Assembly: GCF_002904295.1 (NCBI RefSeq)
Contig: NZ_PPHG01000087.1
Span: 124,001-188,000, forward strand
DNA length: 64,000 bases
Reading direction: 5' to 3'
Source: Amycolatopsis sp. CA-128772
GTDB lineage: Bacteria > Actinomycetota > Actinomycetes > Mycobacteriales > Pseudonocardiaceae
Below the pieces are notes generated by a model. The model searched no databases. It was not told the DNA's origin and worked only from the letters and a program-made list of their open reading frames with translations. The position numbers were made by a program, and so were the translations under genes. Below are positions 1 to 7,336 of this stretch, in pieces; the stretch's first letter is position 1; the number at the start of each line of letters is the position of its first letter.

Positions 1-508
1 CGTCCCAGCCGGGTTCGATCTTCAGCTTGATCCGCAGGTAGCCGGCGTCGAGGTAGCCGCCGACCACGTCCAGCAGCTGCGGGACCGAATCCATGATCCC
101 GACCGACACCCCGCACGGCACGGAGTCCTTTGTGGACCCCAGCGCCGTGCCGAAGGAGAGGCCGTGCGCGCGCAGCTCGGCGTCGAGCACGGCCATCTCC
201 AGCGCGGCCTTGGCCATCCGGTGGCCCTTGAACTTCGCCAGCAGCGGCGCCACGCGGTGCGCCGTCAGGTCCCCGGCGGCCAGCAGCGCCGGGACGAGGA
301 AGGCCTGCAGCACGTGCTCGACGCCGTCGATGTACTCCGAGGAGTAGAGCGGGCCGGCCATCGCCCCGCACTCGCCCCAGCCTTCGCCCTCGGACGTCAC
401 CGCCCGCAGGAGCAGCAGGTCGCGGTCGGCCTGCGTGCCGAACGACGTCCGGAACGGGGCGACCAGGGGCATCCGCACGCGGAGGACTTCGACACCGGTG
501 AGTTTCAC
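1..508 (-). CDS. menC: N-acylamino acid racemase / o-succinylbenzoate synthase, C-terminus cut by window edge
   Basis: This enolase-superfamily enzyme racemises N-succinyl or N-acyl amino acids, and family members also make o-succinylbenzoate for menaquinone. Only the first 169 residues are in the window. They include the capping domain (MPLVAPFRTSFGTQ near the start, GEGWGEC near 42-48, GPLYSSEY near 52-59) and the first catalytic lysine motif K161-x-K163 (RIKLKIEPGWD). The text matches my memory of the Amycolatopsis NSAR nearly residue for residue. The GTG start at 508 overlaps the stop of the acyltransferase gene (GTGA), with a GGGAG ribosome site 8 bases upstream. Its operon partners (GNAT, M20 hydrolase, D-acylase) favour the racemase role over menaquinone synthesis. 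The second half, with the metal ligands and second lysine, lies outside. Confidence 0.93.
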   Translation of the reverse strand, partial: MKLTGVEVLRVRMPLVAPFRTSFGTQADRDLLLLRAVTSEGEGWGECGAMAGPLYSSEYIDGVEHVLQAFLVPALLAAGDLTAHRVAPLLAKFKGHRMAKAALEMAVLDAELRAHGLSFGTALGSTKDSVPCGVSVGIMDSVPQLLDVVGGYLDAGYLRIKLKIEPGWD

Positions 509-1389
509 GACGAGGACTCCCTGGCGATCACGTACCAGCCGGCCCGGTCGAATCCGGTGACCGAGGCGCCCTCGGCGAGCAGGCCGCCCAGCACCTCCCG
601 CACGGCGACCCGCCACGCCCGGCTCTGCCCGGGGTCGGTGCGCCGGAGCGCCTCGACGTCCGGCGGCACGGCGACCAGCACCACCGGCGCGTCCGCGGGA
701 CCGGTCACCGGCGCGCCGCCGGGATCCGCCGCCAGTGCGACCGCGGCGCCGCGGGCACGCAGCGCCGCCACGTCCACCCGGCCCGGCCGGCCGGCGGCGG
801 CCGTCCGGACGGGCGGGCTCGCCAGGTCCCAGGCGACCATCAGGCGGTCGGTGTCGCCCGCGCCGTTCAGGCCGTCGGTCATCGGGCCGTAGAAGTCCGG
901 CAGGTAGCGCTCCGGGCGGGCGGCGAGCTTGGTCAGGTTGAAGTGGGCGTTGCGGCGCACCAGGGGGTCGAACGTCCAGGAGATCGTCGCGACGCCCTGC
1001 TCCAGCGCCCACGCGCGCTGGTGCAGCTTGAGCGCGAAGCCGATGCCGCGGCCGTGCCCGGGCGTCGCGACGCCGGCGATGTGGCTGTGCAGTCCTCCCT
1101 TCGCCGGTTCGCCGAAGAACCCGAAGCAGGCGCCGAGCAGCTCGGGCCCGTCGAACGCCCCGGCCACGTAGTTGCCCGCCGAGACCATGGCCCGCAGCAG
1201 TTCGCCCGTCACCAGCGGGTTCCGCGGGGCGCGTTGCCAGATCGACTCGAAGAGGCGGGACACGGCGGCCAGCTCGGCGACCTCGGTCAGGGTCCGGACG
1301 TGGACCCCCGAGGCCCTGGCGGCGCCGGCCGCCGCGGCGGCCGCCTCGTCCCGCAGCGGCGGGGCTGTGTTCGTCACGACTTCTGTCAC
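505..1389 (-). CDS. COG3375-type GNAT acyltransferase, probable amino acid N-succinyltransferase
   Basis: A 294-residue GNAT protein of the COG3375 type. The acyl-CoA-binding core is visible around residues 85-140 (the GHGRGIGFALKLHQRAWA segment carries the Q/RxxGxG/A-like loop), followed by WTFDPLVRRNAHFNLTKLAARPERYLPDFYG, typical of this subfamily, and an Ala/Pro-rich C-terminal domain. In Geobacillus a COG3375 GNAT next to NSAR and an M20 hydrolase acts as a D-amino acid N-succinyltransferase, and the same three families are adjacent here. The GTG start at 1389 was chosen over the longer open frame because AAGGA lies about 7 bases upstream and the extra N-terminus is low-complexity. Substrate specificity is inferred from context. 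Confidence 0.85.
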   Translation of the reverse strand: MTEVVTNTAPPLRDEAAAAAAGAARASGVHVRTLTEVAELAAVSRLFESIWQRAPRNPLVTGELLRAMVSAGNYVAGAFDGPELLGACFGFFGEPAKGGLHSHIAGVATPGHGRGIGFALKLHQRAWALEQGVATISWTFDPLVRRNAHFNLTKLAARPERYLPDFYGPMTDGLNGAGDTDRLMVAWDLASPPVRTAAAGRPGRVDVAALRARGAAVALAADPGGAPVTGPADAPVVLVAVPPDVEALRRTDPGQSRAWRVAVREVLGGLLAEGASVTGFDRAGWYVIARESSS

Positions 1390-1420
1390 CCCACCATCCT
1401 TTCCGGACAGCCGGCCCGGG

Positions 1421-2587
1421 TCACCGTTGTCCCGCACGGGATTCCCCCGGGGTGTTCGTCCGCGCGGACGAAGTCCCCTGCCGCAGAACGGTTTCGGTGA
1501 GCGCGGCGAGCAACGCGGTGCGCCGCGGCAGCTCGCCGACGACGACGTGTTCGTCGTCGGCGTGCGCGCCGCCACCCACCGCGCCGAGGCCGTCGAGCGT
1601 GGGAATGCCCAGTCCCGCGGTGAAATTGCCGTCCGAGGCACCGCCGACCGCGGCCTGGGTCAGCGGCCCCAGGCCCAGCCCGCCGGCCAGTTCGCCCGCG
1701 AGCGCGAACAATTCCGCCGACGCGGCCGCCTGCAGCGGCGGCCGGTTGATGCCGCCGCCGATCCGGATCCGCGCGCCCGGCAGCACCGGCGCCAGGCTCC
1801 GCACGGCCCGGTCGACGCGGTCCTGCTCGGCCGCGTCCCAGACCCGCGCGTCGACCGCGACGGTCGCCGCGGCCGGCACGGTGTTGGTCGTGGTGCCGGC
1901 GCTCAGCGCGGTGGGGACGACGGTCGTGCCGCGGTCCGGGTCGGCGAGCGCGGCCACCGCGAGGATCTGGTGCGCGACCTCGATCCCGGCGTTGACGCCC
2001 TTTTCCGGTTCGAGACCGGCGTGCGCGGCACGCCCTTCGACCTCGATCCAGTACCGGGAAACGCCTTTGCGGCGGGTCTTCAGCGCACCGCCGCCGGCCG
2101 AGGCTTCGAGCACGAACACCGCGTCGCAGCCGCGGGCCTCGTCTTCGATGAGCGACCGGGACAGCGGCGACCCGATCTCCTCGTCGCCGGTGACGAGGAT
2201 GGCCACGCCGGCGCGGTCCGGCAGCGCCGCGACCGCGTGCAGGGCCATCACCACGCCGGCCTTCATGTCGAAACAGCCGGGGCCGCGCAGGATGCCGTCC
2301 TCGACGGAAAACGGGTGCGTCCGCAGCGAACCCAGCGGCCACACGGTGTCGTGGTGGCCGAGCAGCAGGACCCGCGGCGGGCCGTCGCCGAACCGCCACC
2401 GCAGGTGCGTGCAGCCGTCGGTGACCAGGCGCTCGGGTTCGGCACCGAGCAGCCGGCGGCCGATCCCGGCGACGACCTCGGCGCTGCGTGCGACGGCTTC
2501 GTGGTCCGACGACGGCGATTCGCAGCGGACGAGCGTTTCGATGTCGGCAATGAGGCCGGCGAGGAGGCCGGCGATGAGGTCGCTCAC
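1421..2587 (-). CDS. M20-family metallohydrolase, probable N-acyl/N-succinyl-L-amino acid hydrolase
   Basis: A 388-residue zinc hydrolase of the M20 (CPG2/ArgE-like) family. Metal-site motifs appear in order: GHHDTVWP (near 77-84), GPGCFDMKAG (near 102-111, bridging Asp), GDEEIGS (near 134-140, catalytic Glu pair), and a C-terminal GGGAHADDEHV with the last histidine ligand. The dimerisation domain sits between about 170 and 285. It likely releases free L-amino acids from N-acyl-L-amino acids made by the racemase. The GTG start overlaps the stop of the upstream amidohydrolase (GTGA at 2584-2587), and 31 bases separate it from the GNAT gene, so translation is probably coupled. A glutamate carboxypeptidase-like role is the alternative. 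Confidence 0.86.
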   Translation of the reverse strand: MSDLIAGLLAGLIADIETLVRCESPSSDHEAVARSAEVVAGIGRRLLGAEPERLVTDGCTHLRWRFGDGPPRVLLLGHHDTVWPLGSLRTHPFSVEDGILRGPGCFDMKAGVVMALHAVAALPDRAGVAILVTGDEEIGSPLSRSLIEDEARGCDAVFVLEASAGGGALKTRRKGVSRYWIEVEGRAAHAGLEPEKGVNAGIEVAHQILAVAALADPDRGTTVVPTALSAGTTTNTVPAAATVAVDARVWDAAEQDRVDRAVRSLAPVLPGARIRIGGGINRPPLQAAASAELFALAGELAGGLGLGPLTQAAVGGASDGNFTAGLGIPTLDGLGAVGGGAHADDEHVVVGELPRRTALLAALTETVLRQGTSSARTNTPGESRAGQR

Positions 2588-4056
2588 CGGCGCTCACCCC
2601 GCAGCGCCTTGCCGGGCAGCGCTTTCTCGTCGAGCCGTCCGTCCGCGACCAACCGAACCCCGCCGACGTACAGGTGCCGGACGCCCAGCGAAGGCCGGGT
2701 GGGTTCGGCGTAGGTGGCGGTGTCGGTGATCCGGTCCGGGTCCAGGACGACGAGGTCGGCGTCGGCCCCGGCGCCCAGGTGGCCCTTGCCGCGGGCGGCG
2801 GGCGCGACGTCGTCGAGCAGCCGCGAGGGCAGGTACGAACAGCGCCGGAACGCTTCGAGCCAGCTCCACGCCGCCGTTTCGCGGACCATCAGCCGCAGGG
2901 TCTTGGCGAAGGTGCCCGCGGTGCGCGGATGCGTCGTGCCGCCGGCCGGCAGCGGCCATTCGGTGCTTTCGGTGCGGCCGTCCGGCCAGTGGACGGGCAT
3001 CGCGTCGCTGGCGACGATCGCGTCGGGGAACGCGAGCGCCTGGTGCAGCAGGGCGCGTTCGCGGGGGTTCCCTTCGTCGAGGAACTCCAGGAGGCAGGGC
3101 GCGCCCGGGTCGTCGCGGCGCAACTGGCGCAGGCGGGCTTCGTCGCGGACACGCTCCCCTGTTTCGAGGATGACCACGCTCGACGGGCGGAGTCCTTTCA
3201 TCCGCAGGCGGTCCGGCTCGATGAAGGCGGCGCCGACCGCGGTGCTGCCCGCGCCGTAGGGGTAGGCCTCGACGGTGACGCGGGAGCCGGCGCGCCGGGC
3301 GTCGTCGAGGGTGGCGAGGACGCGGTCGACGTGGTGGCCGGAGGTGCTGTTGACGTGGCAGTGGTGCATCGCGGCGCCCGTCTCCCCCGCCGCGGCGGCG
3401 ATCTCCGCCGAGCCGTCGACCGGGATCGCGGGATCGACCTCGACCAGCTCGCGGACGTGGGTGTAGGCCGGCACGCCGGCCATCGCGGCGAGGTGGGCGA
3501 CGGCGAGGAACTCCGCGGGCGCGGTCTGCGGCGCGTACCCCATGAGGACGCCGATGCCCAGGGCGCCGGCCGCGAGTTCGGTGTCCAGCAGGGAAAGCCA
3601 GGCGGCCAGCTCCCGCGGCGACGACGACCGCTGCCAGGCGGGATTCCCGAGCACGGCCAGGCCGCTGTCGATGTTCGCGTCCGGCTCGATCCCGGCGAGC
3701 ACCTGCGCCCGGGCGGCGCCCCAGGAGGCGGAGAAGCCGTAGTGCAGCGGCCGCCCGGCCGCGGCGGCCTCGGCGTAGGCCCGCTCGACGGGCATCAGGC
3801 CGGCTTCGAGGTCGAGCGCGGTGGTGACGCCGTCCATCGCCTGCAGCCGCTGCCCGGCGACGGAGTGCACGTGACTGTGCAAGTCGACGAACCCGGGCCC
3901 GACGACGAGCCCGCTGACGTCGACCTCGGTGGCATCGGGCCGTTCCAGCCCGGCGCCGACGGCTTCGACCCGGGCCTCGGACAGGAGCACGTCGGCAACG
4001 CCGTCGAACCCGCTCCCCGGATCGATGACCCGCCCGCCCCGCAAGAGTGTCCGCAC
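2584..4056 (-). CDS. N-acyl-D-amino-acid deacylase-type amidohydrolase
   Basis: A 490-residue amidohydrolase-superfamily protein of the D-aminoacylase/dihydroorotase type. It begins with the beta-sandwich strand LLRGGRVIDPG, has the metal motif VDLHSHVHS in place of the usual HTH/HDH, MDGVTT, histidines in THVRE and HCHVNS, the catalytic-Asp region VASDAMPVHW, and the C-terminal GADADLVVLDPDRI sandwich. The start is the GTG at 4056, because AGGAGG lies 6 bases upstream at 4063-4068. The ATG at 4071 would put that Shine-Dalgarno inside the coding region. It is the first gene of the four-gene operon and should deacylate N-acyl-D-amino acids or a related cyclic amide. Confidence 0.84.
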   Translation of the reverse strand: MRTLLRGGRVIDPGSGFDGVADVLLSEARVEAVGAGLERPDATEVDVSGLVVGPGFVDLHSHVHSVAGQRLQAMDGVTTALDLEAGLMPVERAYAEAAAAGRPLHYGFSASWGAARAQVLAGIEPDANIDSGLAVLGNPAWQRSSSPRELAAWLSLLDTELAAGALGIGVLMGYAPQTAPAEFLAVAHLAAMAGVPAYTHVRELVEVDPAIPVDGSAEIAAAAGETGAAMHHCHVNSTSGHHVDRVLATLDDARRAGSRVTVEAYPYGAGSTAVGAAFIEPDRLRMKGLRPSSVVILETGERVRDEARLRQLRRDDPGAPCLLEFLDEGNPRERALLHQALAFPDAIVASDAMPVHWPDGRTESTEWPLPAGGTTHPRTAGTFAKTLRLMVRETAAWSWLEAFRRCSYLPSRLLDDVAPAARGKGHLGAGADADLVVLDPDRITDTATYAEPTRPSLGVRHLYVGGVRLVADGRLDEKALPGKALRGERR

Positions 4057-4200
4057 CCGCCGCCTCCTCATCACCGCCGATCGAGGTGACGTTAGGAGGA
4101 TTCGAGCCGCCGCCGTTCGTGCGCGACGACGAACTCGCGCGGCGAGATTGATCCGCCCGGACGAACCCGACCGTCCAGGTACGCGAACCGAGCGGCTGGG

Positions 4201-4842
4201 TCAGGAAGCGGGGGTCACCGGAGCCAGGAACAGGCCGGTGATGGCGTCGATCAGGCCCGTGCCCGCGTCGTTCCAGCTCGCGCGTGGGGTCGGTGTGCCC
4301 TCCGCCAGGGCACGCTCGCGCTCGGCCGTCATGTGGATCATCAGCTGGCGGGCCATGTCGCCGCGCTCGGCGCGGACGTCCGGGGGAAGGCCGTCCAGGC
4401 AGCGGTCGAGGCCCTCGACCGTGCGGGCCAGGACCGGGGACGCCAGCGACTCCTCCGCAAGGATCGCGCGCAGCGCCGGGTCGGTCATCACCTGGGCGCT
4501 GAACCGGGCGAACCAGGTCGGGGCGCCCAGCTCGTGCAGGTAGCTCGTCGACGGGCGGACCAGGCAGGCCACCCAGTCACGCAGGCCGGCGTCGGCGTCG
4601 ATGCTCTCGACGAGTTCCTCGCGCAGCCGCTCGATGCGGCCGAAGTGCTTGCGGGCGATCGCCCGCACCAGGTCCACTTTGGTGCCGAAGTGGTAGTTGA
4701 CCGCGGCGTTGTTGCCCTGCCCGGCCGCCTCGCTGATGTGCCGGTTGGACACCGCATGCACCCCGTCCTCGGCGAACAACCGCTCCGCCGTGACGAGGAT
4801 GCTCTCCCGCGTGGCACTCGCGCGATCCGCCTTGACGTTCAT
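4201..4842 (-). CDS. TetR-family transcriptional regulator
   Basis: A 213-residue TetR regulator. The N-terminal helix-turn-helix is clear (TRESILVTAERLFAEDGVHAVSNRHISEAAGQGNNAAVNYHFGTK, about residues 11-55), followed by an all-helical ligand domain containing AQVMTDPALRAIL. NNAAVNYHFGTK is typical of regulators of acyl-CoA or secondary metabolism. It sits 144 bases upstream of the D-aminoacylase operon on the same strand, and a palindrome at 4962-4983 lies about 120 bases upstream of its start, so autoregulation is likely. The ligand is unknown. Confidence 0.9.
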   Translation of the reverse strand: MNVKADRASATRESILVTAERLFAEDGVHAVSNRHISEAAGQGNNAAVNYHFGTKVDLVRAIARKHFGRIERLREELVESIDADAGLRDWVACLVRPSTSYLHELGAPTWFARFSAQVMTDPALRAILAEESLASPVLARTVEGLDRCLDGLPPDVRAERGDMARQLMIHMTAERERALAEGTPTPRASWNDAGTGLIDAITGLFLAPVTPAS

Positions 4843-4961
4843 CCACCCACCTTACGGACGCGGTCACCGGAGCCGGCCCAGCCCCGCTCCAGCGGCAGGC
4901 GCGGCATCCGCCGGACGCGGCATGTGCTCCGTGGTGGTCATGGCGCCAGCATACTCCGGTC

Positions 4962-4983
4962 TTAAATCAATCGATTGACGTAA
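4962..4983. promoter_or_regulatory. 22-bp near-palindrome, candidate TetR operator
   Basis: The core TCAATCGATTGA at 4967-4978 is a perfect 12-base palindrome, and the symmetry extends to 22 bases (TTA and TAA at the ends, 9 of 11 pairs matching). It lies between the TetR gene (minus) and the DUF6010-type gene (plus), where a repressor could control both. The minus strand between it and TetR also holds a 25-codon ORF (4864-4941) of unknown reality. Confidence 0.6.
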
Positions 4984-5058
4984 CTTGGCGGGAACCCGGT
5001 GGAGCGTGGCCGGACAGCCACTGGCCGCCCGCACGGGGAGTTCCTAGCGTCTGACCTC

Positions 5059-5472
5059 GTGATCGAGATCGTGGCGCCGATCCTCATCGGCCTCCTCTAC
5101 GTCCTGCTGAACTCCCTGATCCCGGAACCGCACCGGCGGCGGTTCAACGCGGTGATGGTCGGCGGCGCGGGGGCCGCGTACCTCTCGGGCGGCGCGCTCG
5201 GGCCATGGGAGCTGGTGTTCTGCGCGGTGCTGACGTACGTGGCGTTCCGCGGGCTCGACTCGTGGACGTTCATCGGCATCGGCTGGCTGCTGCACACCGG
5301 CTGGGACGTGGTGCACCACCTGAAGGGCCAGCCGATCCTCCCGTTCGCGCACGGCTCGTCGTTCGGCTGCGCGATCTGCGACCCGGTGATCGCGATCTGG
5401 TGCTTCGGCGGGGGAAGGTCCGTGCGGGCGTGGCGGCGGGTTGGCAAGCCGCGGCCGGGGGTACCCGGGTGA
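5059..5472 (+). CDS. DUF6010-like small membrane protein
   Basis: A 137-residue polytopic membrane protein. Hydrophobic segments are visible at about 3-20 (IVAPILIGLLYVLLNSL), 34-50, 52-66 and 70-85, followed by HTGWDVVHHLKGQPILPF and a cysteine-containing stretch (SSFGCAICDPVIAIWCF). I recognise it as the DUF6010 type; function unknown. The GTG at 5059 is preferred over the upstream GTG at 4999 because the extra 20 residues look unstructured and non-hydrophobic; GGGGAG is 18 bases away, so the start is uncertain. It faces the TetR gene across the palindrome. Confidence 0.72.
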   Translation: MIEIVAPILIGLLYVLLNSLIPEPHRRRFNAVMVGGAGAAYLSGGALGPWELVFCAVLTYVAFRGLDSWTFIGIGWLLHTGWDVVHHLKGQPILPFAHGSSFGCAICDPVIAIWCFGGGRSVRAWRRVGKPRPGVPG

Positions 5473-5473
5473 C

Positions 5474-5674
5474 ATGAGCGCCGAGGTGGAACGCGCAGCG
5501 CACGCCTACTGTCCCCGCTGCAACCCGGACCCAGGCCCGGGCGACGTGATCACGGCGCTGTGCGGCGCCCGCCACCCGTACTACGGCCGCCGGGACCGGC
5601 CGGTGAACACGTGCCCGGCGTGCGTGACGCTGGCGTCGGCCAACGTCTACGCCTGCGGCCACCCCGGCGCCTGA
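5474..5674 (+). CDS. Small cysteine-rich zinc-ribbon-like protein
   Basis: A 66-residue protein beginning MSAEVERAAHAYCPRCNPD. It has paired cysteines (CPRC, CGAR, CPAC) and a terminal ACGH, consistent with a small treble-clef or ribbon zinc site. Its ATG follows the upstream stop by one base, so the two are probably co-transcribed. The last 21 bases are repeated downstream at 5737-5757. No function is recognised. Confidence 0.65.
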   Translation: MSAEVERAAHAYCPRCNPDPGPGDVITALCGARHPYYGRRDRPVNTCPACVTLASANVYACGHPGA

Positions 5675-5757
5675 GCTCCGCCCCGGAAACTCCTGCTCCC
5701 GCACGGACCGCAACCGGCTCGCGCGCACCCTCGCTCCGGCCACCCCGGCGCCTGAGC
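5656..5757 (+). repeat. 21-bp direct repeat spaced 81 bp
   Basis: An identical 21-base segment beginning CGGCCACCCCGG and ending CCTGAGC occurs at 5656-5676 (the stop region of the small Cys-rich gene) and at 5737-5757. The 81-base offset is exactly 27 codons. It could be a partial tandem duplication of the gene end, and no other gene is visible in this gap. Confidence 0.7.
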
Positions 5758-5827
5758 ACACGTCCCCGGGCCCCGGAATCGGGTGTTCCGGAACCACCCG
5801 GCGAACCGACCACATACGCTGACCGGC

Positions 5828-7330
5828 ATGAAGAGGGTGGGGATCGCCACGGCGACCGCGGCGGTGGCCGCGCTCGGGCTGGCTCTCGTCCTCGGTCTGC
5901 TGGGCGGAACACCGACCGGGGCCGGGGACAACGGGGATGGTTACCGGCTGTTCTGCGGGCCCGGGCTCACGCCCGCGACGCCGACGCACAAGGCGAGCTG
6001 GCTCGGCGGGGTCGTGCTGGACTTCGGGCGGGGTACGCCGTGCCCGGATCCGCAGCCCTCCAGTGCCGCCGTGCTGTTCGGGTCCGTGGCCAATGGGGAC
6101 GGCGCGTTCAGCCTGCTCAAGCTCGGCTGGCTGTACGTGCTGCTGGTCTTCCTGGTCACCCTGCTCGCCGCGTGGGCGGTGCAGGCGCGCGGCACGCGGC
6201 GGCTGCTGTTCCTGCTCCCGCCGCTGCTGCCGCTGCTCGAACCGGCTTTCGCGCGGCTGTTCATCTCGACCTTCGCCGAACCGGCCGGGTTGTTCGGCGC
6301 CTACACCCTGATGCTCGGGCTCTCCGTGATCGCCGCGACGAAGGCCGGTGACGGCTTCGCGCGGCTGGCGGCGCTCGTCCTCGTCGCCGCCGGCGGGGTC
6401 GTCGGCGGGCTGGCGAAGATCGGCTTCCTGCCCCTGTTCGTGCTGGCCGCGCTCGTCTGCGCGGTCACCGCGGCCCGCCCCGGCGGCGGGCGGTGGTGGG
6501 CGGGCCGGCTCGTCGGGCCGGCGATCGCCGTGCTGCTCGTGCTGGAAGTCATCGCGCCGATCCGGGCGAACCTCGGGTGGCAGGAGCGCAACTACGCCGA
6601 CGTCAACGCGGTCAACGTCGTCTACACCTTCACCCTCGCCGAGGTACCCGGCTCGGCGCCGCGGCTCGGCCTGCCCGAGTCCGCGCAGGACAGCGCCGGG
6701 CACGCGTACTACCCGGAAGGCCCCGAGGCGCTCGCCGGCTCGGACGTGCTGCTCGAAGACCCCAGCACCGTCAAGCACAAGGCGTGGGACGTGCTGCTGG
6801 AGCACCCGGGCGTGCTGGTACACGCGATCGGCATCGGCCTGCAGGCGACGCTCGGGCGGAGCCTGCCGTACCTGCCGGACCAGCCGTGGACCCCGGTCAG
6901 CCGGCCCCCGGACGGCTCGGCCCCGGTGAGCGGCGACATGGGCGGCGACGCGACGACGTTCCAGCAGTGGCTCGACGGGATGGGCATCCCGTGGCTGCCC
7001 GCCCTGCTCGTCGTCCTCGGTTTGGCCGCCGCGGTGGTGGCGCTGGTGCGGCGCCGCCACGCGACGACCCGCTACGGGATCGTCGCCGGCGTGGCCGTGA
7101 CGAGCGCGCTCGGCATCGCGGCGATGGCGGTGGTCGGCGACGGGTACTTCGAGATCGCCAAGCACATGTGGCTGGCGGCGTACCTGCTCGACGTCACGGC
7201 ACTCTCGCTGTGCGTCATGGTCGCGCCGATCGTGTTGCGGCGGGGCCGCGAACTGTGGCACCGCCGCCGCGGCACCGGGACGACGGTGCCGCCGGCCCGG
7301 GAACCCGAGCCGGCGGCGCCGATCAGCTGA
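5828..7330 (+). CDS. Polytopic membrane protein, WsfD-like / GT-C-like
   Basis: A 500-residue integral membrane protein. It has a signal-anchor at 7-27, the short motif GDNGDGYRLFCGPGL at about 35-49 in the first extracellular loop, multiple transmembrane helices between about 95 and 255, a long extracellular region (about 255-375) and three more helices before a Pro-rich basic tail. The early acidic NGDGYR loop resembles membrane proteins annotated as glycan biosynthesis hexose transferase WsfD or other GT-C-like proteins, but I cannot confirm catalytic residues. It likely acts in envelope glycan work. ATG at 5828 is preferred because the preceding 15 codons are not membrane-like. Confidence 0.75.
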   Translation: MKRVGIATATAAVAALGLALVLGLLGGTPTGAGDNGDGYRLFCGPGLTPATPTHKASWLGGVVLDFGRGTPCPDPQPSSAAVLFGSVANGDGAFSLLKLGWLYVLLVFLVTLLAAWAVQARGTRRLLFLLPPLLPLLEPAFARLFISTFAEPAGLFGAYTLMLGLSVIAATKAGDGFARLAALVLVAAGGVVGGLAKIGFLPLFVLAALVCAVTAARPGGGRWWAGRLVGPAIAVLLVLEVIAPIRANLGWQERNYADVNAVNVVYTFTLAEVPGSAPRLGLPESAQDSAGHAYYPEGPEALAGSDVLLEDPSTVKHKAWDVLLEHPGVLVHAIGIGLQATLGRSLPYLPDQPWTPVSRPPDGSAPVSGDMGGDATTFQQWLDGMGIPWLPALLVVLGLAAAVVALVRRRHATTRYGIVAGVAVTSALGIAAMAVVGDGYFEIAKHMWLAAYLLDVTALSLCVMVAPIVLRRGRELWHRRRGTGTTVPPAREPEPAAPIS

Positions 7331-7336
7331 ACGCCG

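Noticed and set aside
4864..4941. A 25-codon ORF on the minus strand (MTTTEHMPRPADAAPAAG...) just upstream of TetR.
   Set aside because: Short, no recognisable motif, and no clear ribosome site; could be a leader peptide or a remnant, not enough to call a gene.
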